A stretch of 64,000 nucleotides of DNA, taken from Diaminobutyricimonas aerilata. GTDB taxonomy: Bacteria > Actinomycetota > Actinomycetes > Actinomycetales > Microbacteriaceae. The notes beneath the pieces were generated by a model. That model had not been told where the DNA came from. It did not search any database and was given only the letters and a program-made list of their open reading frames with translations. Made by a program: the position numbers and the translations under genes. The stretch is from positions 2,255,304 to 2,319,303 of the forward strand of contig NZ_PGFF01000001.1 of assembly GCF_002797715.1 (NCBI RefSeq), in the 5' to 3' direction. How positions within the stretch are numbered: the stretch's first letter is position 1; every line of letters starts with the position of its first letter. Shown in pieces: positions 36,209 through 44,207 of this stretch.

Positions 36209-37683
36209 TTCGCGGCTCCTCGGTCGATGCGGGCGGGGCGCGGGGACGACGCCGGTTCGAGGTACGCGGCGAGTCCGTGCCGGCCGCCCTCGCGACCGTA
36301 TCCGGACTCCTTATAGCCGCCGAACGGCGACGCGGGATCGAAGCGGTTGAACGTGTTCGCCCAGACCACGCCGGCGCGCAGGCGGTCGGCGACGGCGAGG
36401 ATGCGACTGCCCTTCTCGCTCCAGATCCCGGCGGAGAGTCCGTAGGGCGTGTTGTTCGCCTTCGCGACGGCCTCGGCGGGCGTGCGGAAGGTCAGCACGG
36501 AAAGCACCGGACCGAAGACCTCGTCGCGGGAGATGCGGTGGCTCGTCGACACGTTGGTGAAGATCGTCGGGGCGAACCAGAAGCCGTTCTCCGGGATCGC
36601 GCACTCCGCCGTCCAGCGCGTCGCGCCCTCCTGTTCACCGATGTCGGAGAGCTCGCGGATGCGGTCGAGCTGTTCGCGGGAGTTGATCGCCCCGATGTCG
36701 GTGTTCTTGTCGAGCGGATCGCCGAGCCGCAGCGTCGACAGGCGCTGCTTGAGGCGGTCGACGACCTCGTCGTGGATGTTCTCCTGTACGAGCAGGCGGC
36801 TGCCGGCGCAGCACACGTGGCCCTGGTTGAAGAAGATGCCGTTGACGATGCCCTCGATCGCCTGGTCGATGGGCGCGTCGTCGAAGACGATGTTCGCGGC
36901 CTTGCCGCCGAGTTCGAGGGTCACCTTCTTGTGCGTGCCGGCGACCGAGCGGGCGATGGCGCGACCGACGGCGGTCGACCCGGTGAAGGCGACCTTGTCG
37001 ACGTCGCCGTGCTCGACGAGCGCCTGCCCGGTGTCCCCCGCGCCGGTGATGATGTTGACGACACCCTTGGGCAGGTCGGCCTGCTGCACGATCTCCGCGA
37101 ACAGCAGCGCGGTGAGCGGCGTGGTCTCCGCGGGCTTGAGCACGACGGTGTTGCCCGCGGCGAGCGCCGGTGCGATCTTCCACGCGAGCATGAGCAGCGG
37201 GAAGTTCCACGGGATCACCTGCGCGGCCACGCCGAGTGCGCGCGGAGCGGCGCCGAGGCCGGCGTGATCGAGCTTGTCGGCCCAGCCCGCGTAGTAGAAG
37301 AACCAGGCGGCGACGAGCGGCACGTCGACGTCGCGGCTCTCCTTGATGGGCTTGCCGTTGTCGAGCGACTCGGCGACGGCGAGCTCGCGCGCCCGCTCCT
37401 GCACGAGCCGGGCGATGCGGAACAGGTACTTGCCGCGGTCGCTCCCGCTCATCCGCGACCAGGTGCGGTCGTGGGCGCGGCGGGCGGCCGCGACGGCGCG
37501 GTCGACGTCGGAGGCGTCGGCGCTCGCGATCTCGGCGATGCGCTTCTCGGTCGCGGGCGACACCGTCGAGAAGCTCTCGCCGTGCCCGTCGACGAACTCA
37601 CCGTCGATGAACAGTCCGTAGGAGTCGCGGAGCTTGAGGATCGACGCCGACTCGGGCGCCGGTGCGTAGTCGAGGAATGACAT
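36205..37683 (-). CDS. Aldehyde dehydrogenase
   Basis: A complete 492-residue NAD(P)-dependent aldehyde dehydrogenase: N160 (IPWNFP), E257 (LELGGKAA) and the catalytic cysteine C291 (NQGHVCCAGSR), with the C-terminal PFGGYKESGYGREGG oligomerisation region. GAAGGAA precedes the ATG. It lies 29 bases after deoC and overlaps the short dehydrogenase-like gene. The context suggests oxidation of acetaldehyde or a related aldehyde released by deoxyribose-phosphate aldolase, so the three genes form a deoxyribonucleoside or deoxyribose catabolic unit. Confidence 0.95.
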   Translation of the reverse strand: MSFLDYAPAPESASILKLRDSYGLFIDGEFVDGHGESFSTVSPATEKRIAEIASADASDVDRAVAAARRAHDRTWSRMSGSDRGKYLFRIARLVQERARELAVAESLDNGKPIKESRDVDVPLVAAWFFYYAGWADKLDHAGLGAAPRALGVAAQVIPWNFPLLMLAWKIAPALAAGNTVVLKPAETTPLTALLFAEIVQQADLPKGVVNIITGAGDTGQALVEHGDVDKVAFTGSTAVGRAIARSVAGTHKKVTLELGGKAANIVFDDAPIDQAIEGIVNGIFFNQGHVCCAGSRLLVQENIHDEVVDRLKQRLSTLRLGDPLDKNTDIGAINSREQLDRIRELSDIGEQEGATRWTAECAIPENGFWFAPTIFTNVSTSHRISRDEVFGPVLSVLTFRTPAEAVAKANNTPYGLSAGIWSEKGSRILAVADRLRAGVVWANTFNRFDPASPFGGYKESGYGREGGRHGLAAYLEPASSPRPARIDRGAAK

Positions 37684-37712
37684 GGGGTGTTCCTTCCGCC
37701 GTCGAGGCGAGG

Positions 37713-38726
37713 TCAGTCGATGGTGACGTAGTCGGCGCCGCTGTAGGCCCCGGTGCGCAGCTTCTGCCGCTGCAAGAGCACGTCGTTGAGCAGGCTCGAG
37801 GCGCCGAAGCGGAACAGACTCGGCACGAGCCATTCCTCCCCCGCCGTCTCGGCGACGGTCACGAGGTACTTGATCGCATCCTTCGAGGTGCGGATGCCGC
37901 CGGCGGGTTTCACGCCGATGCGCTCGCCGGTGAGCCGATGCCAGTCGCGCACGACGCCGAGCATGAGCAGCGTGACCGGGAGGGTCGCGTTCGTGGTGAC
38001 CTTGCCCGTCGAGGTCTTGATGAAGTCGCCACCGGCGAGGATCGCGAGCCAGGATGCGCGACGCACGTTGTCGTAGGTGACGAGCTCGCCGGTCTCGAGG
38101 ATGACCTTGAGGTGGGCGTAGCTGCCGTCCTCGCGACGGCACGCCTCCTTGACGGCGACGATCTGGTCGAACACCTCGCCGTACCGTCCGGAGAGGAAGG
38201 CGCCGCGATCGATGACCATGTCGATCTCGTCCGCCCCCGCGGCCACCGCGTCGCGCGTGTCGGCGAGCTTCACCGGCAGGCTCGCCCGGCCGCTCGGGAA
38301 CGCGGTCGCGACGGCCGCCACCTGGATGCCCTCGTCGCCTCCCGCGGCGTGCAGCGATCCGAGCGCCTCCACCGCGTAGGGCACCATGTCGCCGTAGACG
38401 CACACGGCCGCGACGCGCGGTGTCGACGGGTCGGTGGCGTCGGGGGTGATCGCCTTCGCGACGAGGGAGCGCACCTTGCCGGGGGTGTCGGCGCCCTCGA
38501 GCGTCGTCAGGTCGATGAGTTCGATGATGCGGTCGAGCGCCCACGCCTTCGAGGTCGTCTTGATGGAACGGGAGCCGAGACCGGCCGCCCGCTCTTCGAG
38601 GCCGACGGCGTCGACGCCGGGCAGCCCTTCGAGGTGCAGGCGCAGGCTCTTCTCGGTGAGATCGCCGCCGATGAGCTGCACCGCTCGTTCGGCCGGCGCG
38701 AGCGCCGCTGTCGTGGTCTGATTCAC
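37713..38726 (-). CDS. deoC: Deoxyribose-phosphate aldolase
   Basis: The 337-residue enzyme cleaves 2-deoxyribose-5-phosphate to glyceraldehyde-3-phosphate and acetaldehyde. The Schiff-base lysine is K237 in DFIKTSTGK and the second active-site lysine lies in IGVKPAGGIR. The 60-residue N-terminal extension puts it with the longer DERA class. The GTG start is preceded by TAGACT (38738-38733) with a six-base gap; the first three bases of this box are the stop codon of the SRPBCC gene ahead of it. It leads the operon with two aldehyde dehydrogenase genes. Confidence 0.96.
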   Translation of the reverse strand: MNQTTTAALAPAERAVQLIGGDLTEKSLRLHLEGLPGVDAVGLEERAAGLGSRSIKTTSKAWALDRIIELIDLTTLEGADTPGKVRSLVAKAITPDATDPSTPRVAAVCVYGDMVPYAVEALGSLHAAGGDEGIQVAAVATAFPSGRASLPVKLADTRDAVAAGADEIDMVIDRGAFLSGRYGEVFDQIVAVKEACRREDGSYAHLKVILETGELVTYDNVRRASWLAILAGGDFIKTSTGKVTTNATLPVTLLMLGVVRDWHRLTGERIGVKPAGGIRTSKDAIKYLVTVAETAGEEWLVPSLFRFGASSLLNDVLLQRQKLRTGAYSGADYVTID

Positions 38727-38735
38727 CCGGAGAGT

Positions 38736-39197
38736 CTACCGAGTGGTCCCGTCCGACGGCCGAGAGAGCACCGACGCCGTGAAGGCGGCGTAGTCGTCGT
38801 CCCAGCGCTCCCACACCACCGGATGTCCGTGGAGCAGGTCGGCGAGCGCTTCGAGGTGCGCCGCAGCGTGTGCACGGCCCTCCGCGGGCGCGCCGGGGAC
38901 GTCGACGCGCAGACGGGTGCGGGTGCCGCGCGGCCCACCCGGGGTCGCCTCGAGCCGGAGCACGACAGCGATGTCGCCACCGAGTTCGAGCTCGTGCTCG
39001 GTCGTGGCGTGCACCACCGTGGTCACGGTCGACCCTTCGTGGTGCGGGTCGAGCCACTGGATGACCACGTGCGCGCCCGCCGTGAGGGGCGCGCTCACCC
39101 GGCCCAGCCAGCCCTCGAGCAGCACCGGATCGACGAGGGCGTCCCACACGATCGCGGGCGCCACGTCGTAGACGCGCTCGAGTTCGCGGGGGGCCAT
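38736..39197 (-). CDS. SRPBCC/AHSA1-type domain protein
   Basis: The 153-residue protein begins with the START-like pattern of AHSA1 proteins (LERVYDVAPAIVWDALVDPVLLEGWLG), followed by alternating beta strands with VVIQWLDPHHEGSTV and a C-terminal helix (AAAHLEALADLLHG). Such domains bind hydrophobic ligands or act as co-chaperones. TAGGCT lies six bases before the ATG (39204-39209, minus strand). It is divergent from the small membrane protein gene at 39252, both starting leaderless. Ligand unknown. Confidence 0.85.
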   Translation of the reverse strand: MAPRELERVYDVAPAIVWDALVDPVLLEGWLGRVSAPLTAGAHVVIQWLDPHHEGSTVTTVVHATTEHELELGGDIAVVLRLEATPGGPRGTRTRLRVDVPGAPAEGRAHAAAHLEALADLLHGHPVVWERWDDDYAAFTASVLSRPSDGTTR

Positions 39198-39251
39198 GTT
39201 GCGAGCCTACGCGTGGCCTCCGACGGCGCGGCAGCCGATACGCTGGCACCC

Positions 39252-39557
39252 ATGTCGTCGACGGGGTCCGCCGCGCGCCGCAGCGCGGTCGTGCTCGATC
39301 TCGTCGTCGGGATCGCCTTCGTCGTGCTGTCGGCGGGGGTCACCGCCGTCGCGGCGATCTACGGGGGCCGCATGCCGGCCGCCGTCGGGATCCCGGTGAT
39401 CATCGCATCCGTGCTTCTCTGGATCGGAGGACTCGTGCTTCTCGTGCGCGCCCGTCGGACGGGTCGGGTCGGCTTCCACTGGCCGCTCCTCGCCCTCGTC
39501 GCCACCCTCGCCGCCCTGTACGGCGGTCTCGCCATCACCGCGGCGGTGCTCTCGTGA
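39252..39557 (+). CDS. Small membrane protein, three segments
   Basis: The 101-residue protein has three hydrophobic segments (VVLDLVVGIAFVVLSAGVTA; VGIPVIIASVLLWIGGLVLL; WPLLALVATLAALYGGLAIT) joined by Arg-rich loops. No family is recognised. TACGCT at 39239-39244 lies seven bases before the ATG. Its TGA overlaps the GTG of the ROK gene, so both are translated from one message; a role next to sugar phosphorylation is possible but unsupported. Confidence 0.7.
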   Translation: MSSTGSAARRSAVVLDLVVGIAFVVLSAGVTAVAAIYGGRMPAAVGIPVIIASVLLWIGGLVLLVRARRTGRVGFHWPLLALVATLAALYGGLAITAAVLS

Positions 39558-40483
39558 GCCTCGCCCTCGCCGTCGACGTCGGCGGCACGAAGGTCGAGAC
39601 GGGGTTCGTGGCCCCGGACGGCACCGTCGTCGAAGGCAGCCGGATGCGCCGCCCCACCGGCGCGAGCTCGAGCACCGAGGAGCTGTGGTCGAGCGTCGCG
39701 GAGTGCATCCGCGCCACCATGGCGACGCTCGGCGACCGTGAGCTGCTCGGCGTCGGGATCGGGTCCGCCGGCCCGATCGACGTGCAGGAGGGCCGGGTCT
39801 CCCCCCTCAACCTCGTGGCCTGGCGCGGGTTCCCGCTGCGCGACCGGGTGCAGGAGCTGGTGCCCGGCGTGCCGGTGACGCTCCGCATGGACGGCCTCGC
39901 CATCGCCCTCGCCGAGCACTGGGTGGGCGCGGCGCAGGGGTACGACGACGTCATGGGCGTCATCGTGTCGACCGGGATCGGCGGCGGGCTCGTGCTGCAC
40001 GGCTCGACCGTCGCGGGGCCGACCGGCAACGCCGGACACATCGGTCACATCGAGGTCGGCGGCTTCGACGACCCGTGCGCGTGCGGCGGCACCGGCTGCG
40101 TGGAGGCCATCGCCTCCGGGCCGAAGACCGTCGCGTGGGCGCGCCGCCAGGGGTTCACCGGCCTCACCGGTGAGGATCTCGCCGCGGCCCACGCCGCCGG
40201 CGACGAGATCGCCATCGCGGCCGTCGCGCGGTCCGGGCTCGCCATCGGGCGCGCCATCGCGAGCGCCACGGCCCTCGTCGATCTGCAGATCGTCGCCATC
40301 GGCGGCGGCTTCTCGCACGTCTCTCCCGCGCTGTTCGACCACATCCGGGCGGCCATCGACGAGCGCGTGCAGTTCGGGTTCGTCACGAAGGTGAAGGTCG
40401 TGCCTTCGGGCCTGTCGGGTGCCGGTCCGCTCATCGGAGCGGGCGCCCTCGTGCACCGCGCGGAACTCGTCCCCCCGCTCTGA
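39554..40483 (+). CDS. ROK family sugar kinase
   Basis: The 309-residue protein has the ATP-phosphate motif AVDVGGTKVETGFV at its start, the sugar-binding STGIGGG region, and the ROK zinc motif PCACGGTGCVE with GHIGHIEV just before it. ROK kinases phosphorylate glucose, mannose, N-acetylglucosamine or related hexoses in the cytoplasm. No helix-turn-helix is attached, so it is a kinase and not a ROK repressor. The GTG overlaps the stop of the membrane-protein gene. Glucokinase or N-acetylglucosamine kinase are both plausible. Confidence 0.92.
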   Translation: MSLALAVDVGGTKVETGFVAPDGTVVEGSRMRRPTGASSSTEELWSSVAECIRATMATLGDRELLGVGIGSAGPIDVQEGRVSPLNLVAWRGFPLRDRVQELVPGVPVTLRMDGLAIALAEHWVGAAQGYDDVMGVIVSTGIGGGLVLHGSTVAGPTGNAGHIGHIEVGGFDDPCACGGTGCVEAIASGPKTVAWARRQGFTGLTGEDLAAAHAAGDEIAIAAVARSGLAIGRAIASATALVDLQIVAIGGGFSHVSPALFDHIRAAIDERVQFGFVTKVKVVPSGLSGAGPLIGAGALVHRAELVPPL

Positions 40484-40495
40484 GCCGCGGGGAGG

Positions 40496-41716
40496 TCAGC
40501 GTCGGCGGGCGACCTCTTCGTCGACGAACACGGGCCGCCGCAGCAGGAAACCGGCGACGACCGCGACGATGTTGGTCGAGAGCAGGAACACGATCGCTCC
40601 CGTCCATTCGCCGCTCGCGTCGTGCATGAGTCCGACGAGCACGGGGCCGGAGCACCCGGCGACGTAGCCGATGCCCTGCACGAACCCGCTGAGCGCGACC
40701 GACTGGCGGTGACCGCGAGTGCGCAGGTTGATGAGCACGAGCGCGAGCGGGAAGAGCATCGGACCGAGTCCGATGAGCAGCACCCACAGGACCGTCAGCG
40801 GGGCCGGCGCGACCAGGAGTCCGCCGTAGCCGAGGAGGAAGAACGCGACGCCCGCGAAGGCGAGCGGACTCGCGTCGCGCATCCGGGACGCGAGGATCGG
40901 CACGATCACGGAAGCGGGCAGACCGGCGATCGCGAACAAGGCGAGCAGCGCACCCGCTTCCGCTTCGCTGCTGCCGGCGAGATCGCGCACGATGGAGGGC
41001 AGCCAGGCGAAGGCCGCGTACGCGTTGAGGCTCGAGACCGCGAAGACAGCGGTGATCGCCCATGCCGTGGGTGAACGCCACAACCCGCCGGCGAGGGGCG
41101 CACCCTGATCCGGGTCCTCGGGAGCACCGCCTGCCGCGCGATGCGCCGCGGCCTGCACGACCCACGGGATGAGCGCGATGAACGCGACGAGGAACCAGCT
41201 GCCGAGCGACACCCGCCAGCCCGCCGCATCCGCCACCGGCACCGCCACGAGGGCGGGCACGGCGGTGCTGATCGCCATGAGGGTCGCGTAGCCGGAGGTG
41301 ATGAGGCCCACCCGGTCGGGGAAGTACCGCTTGATGATCGGCGGCAGCAGCACGTTGCCGACGCCGATGCCGAGCAGCGCCACGATGGTGCCGACGAGCA
41401 GCAGGGTGGTGTTCGGCGCGAGGGCGCGGCCGAGGTGCCCGATCGTCATGGCGAGGATCGCGACCATGAGCGCGCGTTCGAGTCCGAGCGCGCGCGAGAA
41501 CAGCGGCGCGAGCAACCCGCTCACGGCGAATGCGACGGGAGGGGCCGCGCCGATGAGGCCGAGCGTCGGGGCGTCGATCGGCAGTTCGTTCGAGATGCGG
41601 TCGACGATCGGCGAGACGGCGGCGACGGCGGTGCGGAGGTTGATCGCGACGAGCACGATGCCGAGCAGGGCCGCCGTCCGTCCCGCCCAGAGCGGACGCA
41701 GGGAAGCCGGAGGCAC
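40496..41716 (-). CDS. MFS transporter, CynX/NimT-like
   Basis: The 406-residue protein has twelve predicted membrane segments. INLRTAVAAVSPIVDRI in the first helix and the INLRTR repeat in the middle of the second half are marks of the CynX/NimT (cyanate/nitroimidazole) branch of major facilitators. The substrate is unknown. The GTG start is preceded by TAGGAT (41728-41723) with a six-base gap, so it is probably leaderless. It converges with the ROK kinase gene. Confidence 0.9.
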   Translation of the reverse strand: MPPASLRPLWAGRTAALLGIVLVAINLRTAVAAVSPIVDRISNELPIDAPTLGLIGAAPPVAFAVSGLLAPLFSRALGLERALMVAILAMTIGHLGRALAPNTTLLLVGTIVALLGIGVGNVLLPPIIKRYFPDRVGLITSGYATLMAISTAVPALVAVPVADAAGWRVSLGSWFLVAFIALIPWVVQAAAHRAAGGAPEDPDQGAPLAGGLWRSPTAWAITAVFAVSSLNAYAAFAWLPSIVRDLAGSSEAEAGALLALFAIAGLPASVIVPILASRMRDASPLAFAGVAFFLLGYGGLLVAPAPLTVLWVLLIGLGPMLFPLALVLINLRTRGHRQSVALSGFVQGIGYVAGCSGPVLVGLMHDASGEWTGAIVFLLSTNIVAVVAGFLLRRPVFVDEEVARRR

Positions 41717-41846
41717 CCGTCGATCCTAGGCGCTCCTGTGTGGGCCGTCGGTCGCCGGTCGGCACCGCTCACGTCGTCGCCGAGGTCGCGGCGGCGCACC
41801 CGCTCGTCGACGCCGGGGGTCGCGCCGATGCACCCGCTCGTCGAGC

Positions 41847-41940
41847 GCACGCGACGCCGCCGGTCGACGCTGCGACGCATCCGCTCCTCGAGTGCACGCG
41901 ACGCCGCCGGTCGACGCTGCGACGCATCCGCTCGTCGAGT
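41847..41940. repeat. 47-base tandem duplication
   Basis: Two adjacent 47-base units (41847-41893 and 41894-41940) beginning GCACGCGACGCCGCCGG differ at only one base (CTCCTCGAGT against CTCGTCGAGT). Two shorter relatives of the unit end precede them at 41796 and 41830. There are no spacers, so this is a simple tandem expansion. Confidence 0.85.
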
Positions 41941-41965
41941 AGCGACGAAGGAGCGTATCGAGACG
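41931..41965. repeat. Microbacteriaceae-type dispersed repeat fragment
   Basis: The segment joins CTCGTCGAGTAGCGACGAAG to GAGCGTATCGAGACG. From memory, the reverse complement (TCTCGATACGCTC...CTTCGTCGCTACTCGA) recurs many times between genes of Microbacteriaceae genomes. Only one copy is seen in this window. Confidence 0.5.
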
Positions 41966-42036
41966 CCCACGAACCGCGTCGATCTGCGTGACCGTCGAGC
42001 GCCGCTCGCTCGACCCGCTGCCGACCCGGAGAACCC

Positions 42037-42061
42037 GGTCGCTGAGCCTGTCGAAGCGACC
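42037..42061. repeat. Hairpin element, copy 1 (core GAGCCTGTCGA)
   Basis: Seven-base arms GGTCGCT and AGCGACC pair perfectly around the 11-base core GAGCCTGTCGA. It lies 117 bases before the ATG of the first DUF222/HNH gene. Copies at 43579 and 60943 keep the core while the arms differ. Confidence 0.8.
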
Positions 42062-42113
42062 CCGCGAACGCTCTTTCGCCACTCCTTCACAACCGGTTGG
42101 AGATCGCACCTAT

Positions 42114-42172
42114 CCACCGCGAAACCTCCGCCTGATCGGGGGAAACGGAATGTCGGTGGTCCGGTTCACACT
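42114..42172 (+). promoter_or_regulatory. Conserved upstream block of DUF222 gene 1
   Basis: This 59-base block aligns without gaps to 61029-61087 before the second paralog; my hand count is 43 identical positions. It includes CCTGATCGGG, AATGTC and, at its end, CACACT exactly six bases before the ATG, the -10 position of leaderless genes in this window. Confidence 0.65.
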
Positions 42173-42178
42173 CTTCAT

Positions 42179-43534
42179 ATGGACGAAGCAGCGGCGCTCA
42201 TCGAGCAGGCGGAACACCTCCTCCGCCGCGCCGCCGCCCTCCCGGTGGAGCACCTCACCGACACGGCCCTGTGCGACCTGACCGGTCGCACTGAGCAGGT
42301 GGGTCGTTTGGCTGACGCGCTACGCGTTGCAATGGCTGGTGAGATCGCCGAACGCTCCCGACCCGAGCTTCGCACGGAGGGCCTCGGCTACCGGCACGGG
42401 TGCGCACGCCCGCCGCACCTGATCGAGCGCATCACCCGCATCTCGCAGGCCGAGGCCGCGAGGCGGATCCGCCTCGCCGGCGCGCTTCGGCCTCGGCTGG
42501 CACTCTCGGGCGAGGTGTCGCCCGCCTCACGTCCGATGGTGGCGGATGCGGTGCGGAGTGGACGGATCGGTGTGGAGTCGGCAGGGCACATCGTCCGCAT
42601 CCTCGACAGCGCCGACACCGCCACGCCCACTCAACTCGAGAAGGCCGAGCGGATGCTCGTGGAGGCGGCCGAGACGGAGTCGGCGGATCTGGTGAAGACC
42701 CAAGCCGTGGTGTGGCGCGAATACCTCGACCCCGATGGTGCCCGCCCCCGCGACGAGGTCCTCCGCGCGCAGCGTCGGTTCTCGATCGGACGGGAAGTGA
42801 ACGGGATGACCCCGTTCACCGGACTCGCCGACCCGCTCTCCGCGGGGCTGTTGCGTGCGGCGATGGCGGAGGGCACCGCCCCGGACCGGCAACCACGTTT
42901 CCTCAACGCCGACGACCTCGACGCGAGCGACCCACTTCTGGACCCGCGGACGCGGGATCAACGCCAGTTCGACATCCTCATCGGCCTCGTGACGGCGGGC
43001 GTGCGGGCGCCGGGCGGATCGTTGCGACCGACCGCGATGGTGAACATCGTCGTCCAAGCCCACCACCTCGACCGCGGCACCGGGGCGGCGTGGATCGACG
43101 ACGTCACCGAACCGATCAGCGCGTTCACCGCCCGCACCCTCCTCTGCGACGCAGACACCAGCACCATCGTTCTCGGCGCGAACGGCGAAGTACTGCACCT
43201 CGGCCGTAAGGAACGGCTCTTCAGCCCAGCGCAACGCCGCGCTCTCGCGGTCCGGGACGGTGGATGCGTGTGGCCCGGGTGCACCGCCCCACCATCCTGG
43301 TGCCACGCCCACCACCTCCTCGAATGGGAACACGGCGGCCCCACCGACCTCGACAACGGAGTACTGCTCTGCGCCGCCCATCACCACATGCTCCACAACA
43401 GCGGCTACCGGATGAAGGCGATCCGCGGGAAACCCCACCTCCTCGCCCCACCCCACATCGACCCCCACCAGAGGTGGCGCCCACTCGGACGACAACGCGC
43501 CACCCGAACACCCGCCGCCGCACGCTCCGGCTGA
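42179..43534 (+). CDS. DUF222 and HNH endonuclease domain protein, paralog 1
   Basis: The 451-residue protein has the helical DUF222 region (about residues 30-330; YRHGCARPPHLIERITRISQ is typical) and a C-terminal HNH nuclease domain: CVWPGCTAPPSWCHAHHLLEW, then LDNGVLLCAAHHHMLH, with zinc cysteines and catalytic histidines intact. The family (13E12 repeat family of mycobacteria) is amplified in actinobacteria; its biological role is not established. The frame is open far upstream, but the ATG at 42179 is supported by CACACT six bases ahead and by agreement with the paralog at 61094. Hairpin elements lie on both sides. Confidence 0.93.
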   Translation: MDEAAALIEQAEHLLRRAAALPVEHLTDTALCDLTGRTEQVGRLADALRVAMAGEIAERSRPELRTEGLGYRHGCARPPHLIERITRISQAEAARRIRLAGALRPRLALSGEVSPASRPMVADAVRSGRIGVESAGHIVRILDSADTATPTQLEKAERMLVEAAETESADLVKTQAVVWREYLDPDGARPRDEVLRAQRRFSIGREVNGMTPFTGLADPLSAGLLRAAMAEGTAPDRQPRFLNADDLDASDPLLDPRTRDQRQFDILIGLVTAGVRAPGGSLRPTAMVNIVVQAHHLDRGTGAAWIDDVTEPISAFTARTLLCDADTSTIVLGANGEVLHLGRKERLFSPAQRRALAVRDGGCVWPGCTAPPSWCHAHHLLEWEHGGPTDLDNGVLLCAAHHHMLHNSGYRMKAIRGKPHLLAPPHIDPHQRWRPLGRQRATRTPAAARSG

Positions 43535-43578
43535 GCAACACGGTCGCTGGCCCGGTGAAGCGACGGGTCGTACGGGGT

Positions 43579-43603
43579 GTTCCCTTCGACAAGCTCAGGG
43601 AAC
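43579..43603. repeat. Hairpin element, copy 2 (inverted orientation)
   Basis: Arms GTTCCCT and AGGGAAC pair perfectly around TCGACAAGCTC. Read on the other strand the core is GAGCTTGTCGA, one base from that of copies 1 and 3. It begins 45 bases after the stop codon of DUF222 gene 1. Confidence 0.8.
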
Positions 43604-43649
43604 GGAACAGGGCCGACCGCGGACGCGCGACGGGTAGGGTGACTGCGCC

Positions 43650-44207
43650 ATGGATCTCGCCGACCACCTCCCGCTGAGCCACCGCCGCGCGGTCGACGAG
43701 ACGGGCGTGTCGAGCGACTGGTCCACCTCCGCCGCCGAGGTGCTGCGCGGGTTCGCCGCGCTGCTCGACCCCACGGCGGACGACGCCTCCACGGAGCCGA
43801 CCACGTCGACCGACTCGACCGGTTCACCCGACGCGCAGGCCCTCGTCCGTGCCGTGCTGGAGCGTCTCGGACGAACCACCGATGCGCACGCCGTCATCGA
43901 CGCCACCACCCTCCGCTCCGCAGCCGACGAACTCGAGGCGAGCAGCGGCCGGGTGCGGGTCGAGACCCTCGGCGAATGCCTCGCCGACCTCGTGCTCGCC
44001 GGGCGGGCCGCCGACCTGCCGGTGCGCATCGATCCCGTCGCCGCGGGAGCCGCGGTGCTCGCCCGCGCCCTGTCCGGTCCGTCCCGCATCCGCGGTCTCG
44101 TGCGTGGCCGCACCCTCGTCGCGACCGACGGCGACTGGCGCCTCGGGAGCGGGCCGGTGCTCGAACGCACCTGCGCCGAGTTCCTCGTGCTGTTCTACCG
44201 CTCCTGA
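43650..44207 (+). CDS. Hypothetical protein, 185 residues
   Basis: I recognise no family. The protein is soluble and acidic, with a Thr/Ser/Asp-rich low-complexity stretch around residues 45-65 (DDASTEPTTSTDSTGSP) and helices on both sides, including LGECLADLVLAGRAADLPVR. TAGGGT at 43635-43640 lies nine bases before the ATG. Its last 13 bases overlap the convergent ribF gene. Codon use is normal for the window. Confidence 0.6.
   Translation: MDLADHLPLSHRRAVDETGVSSDWSTSAAEVLRGFAALLDPTADDASTEPTTSTDSTGSPDAQALVRAVLERLGRTTDAHAVIDATTLRSAADELEASSGRVRVETLGECLADLVLAGRAADLPVRIDPVAAGAAVLARALSGPSRIRGLVRGRTLVATDGDWRLGSGPVLERTCAEFLVLFYRS

Larger units (their letters stand above)
41717..42178. other. Intergenic repeat-rich region upstream of the first DUF222 gene
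   Basis: These 462 bases hold no convincing gene. They contain four copies of GCAYCCGCTCSTCGA (41796, 41830, 41877, 41924), a 47-base tandem duplication, a dispersed-repeat-like segment, a hairpin element and the conserved upstream block of the DUF222 gene, each listed separately. Confidence 0.7.

Noticed and set aside
41796-41965. CRISPR-like array from regularly repeated units
   Set aside because: The 47-base units are directly adjacent without variable spacers, only two are full length, and no cas gene is present.
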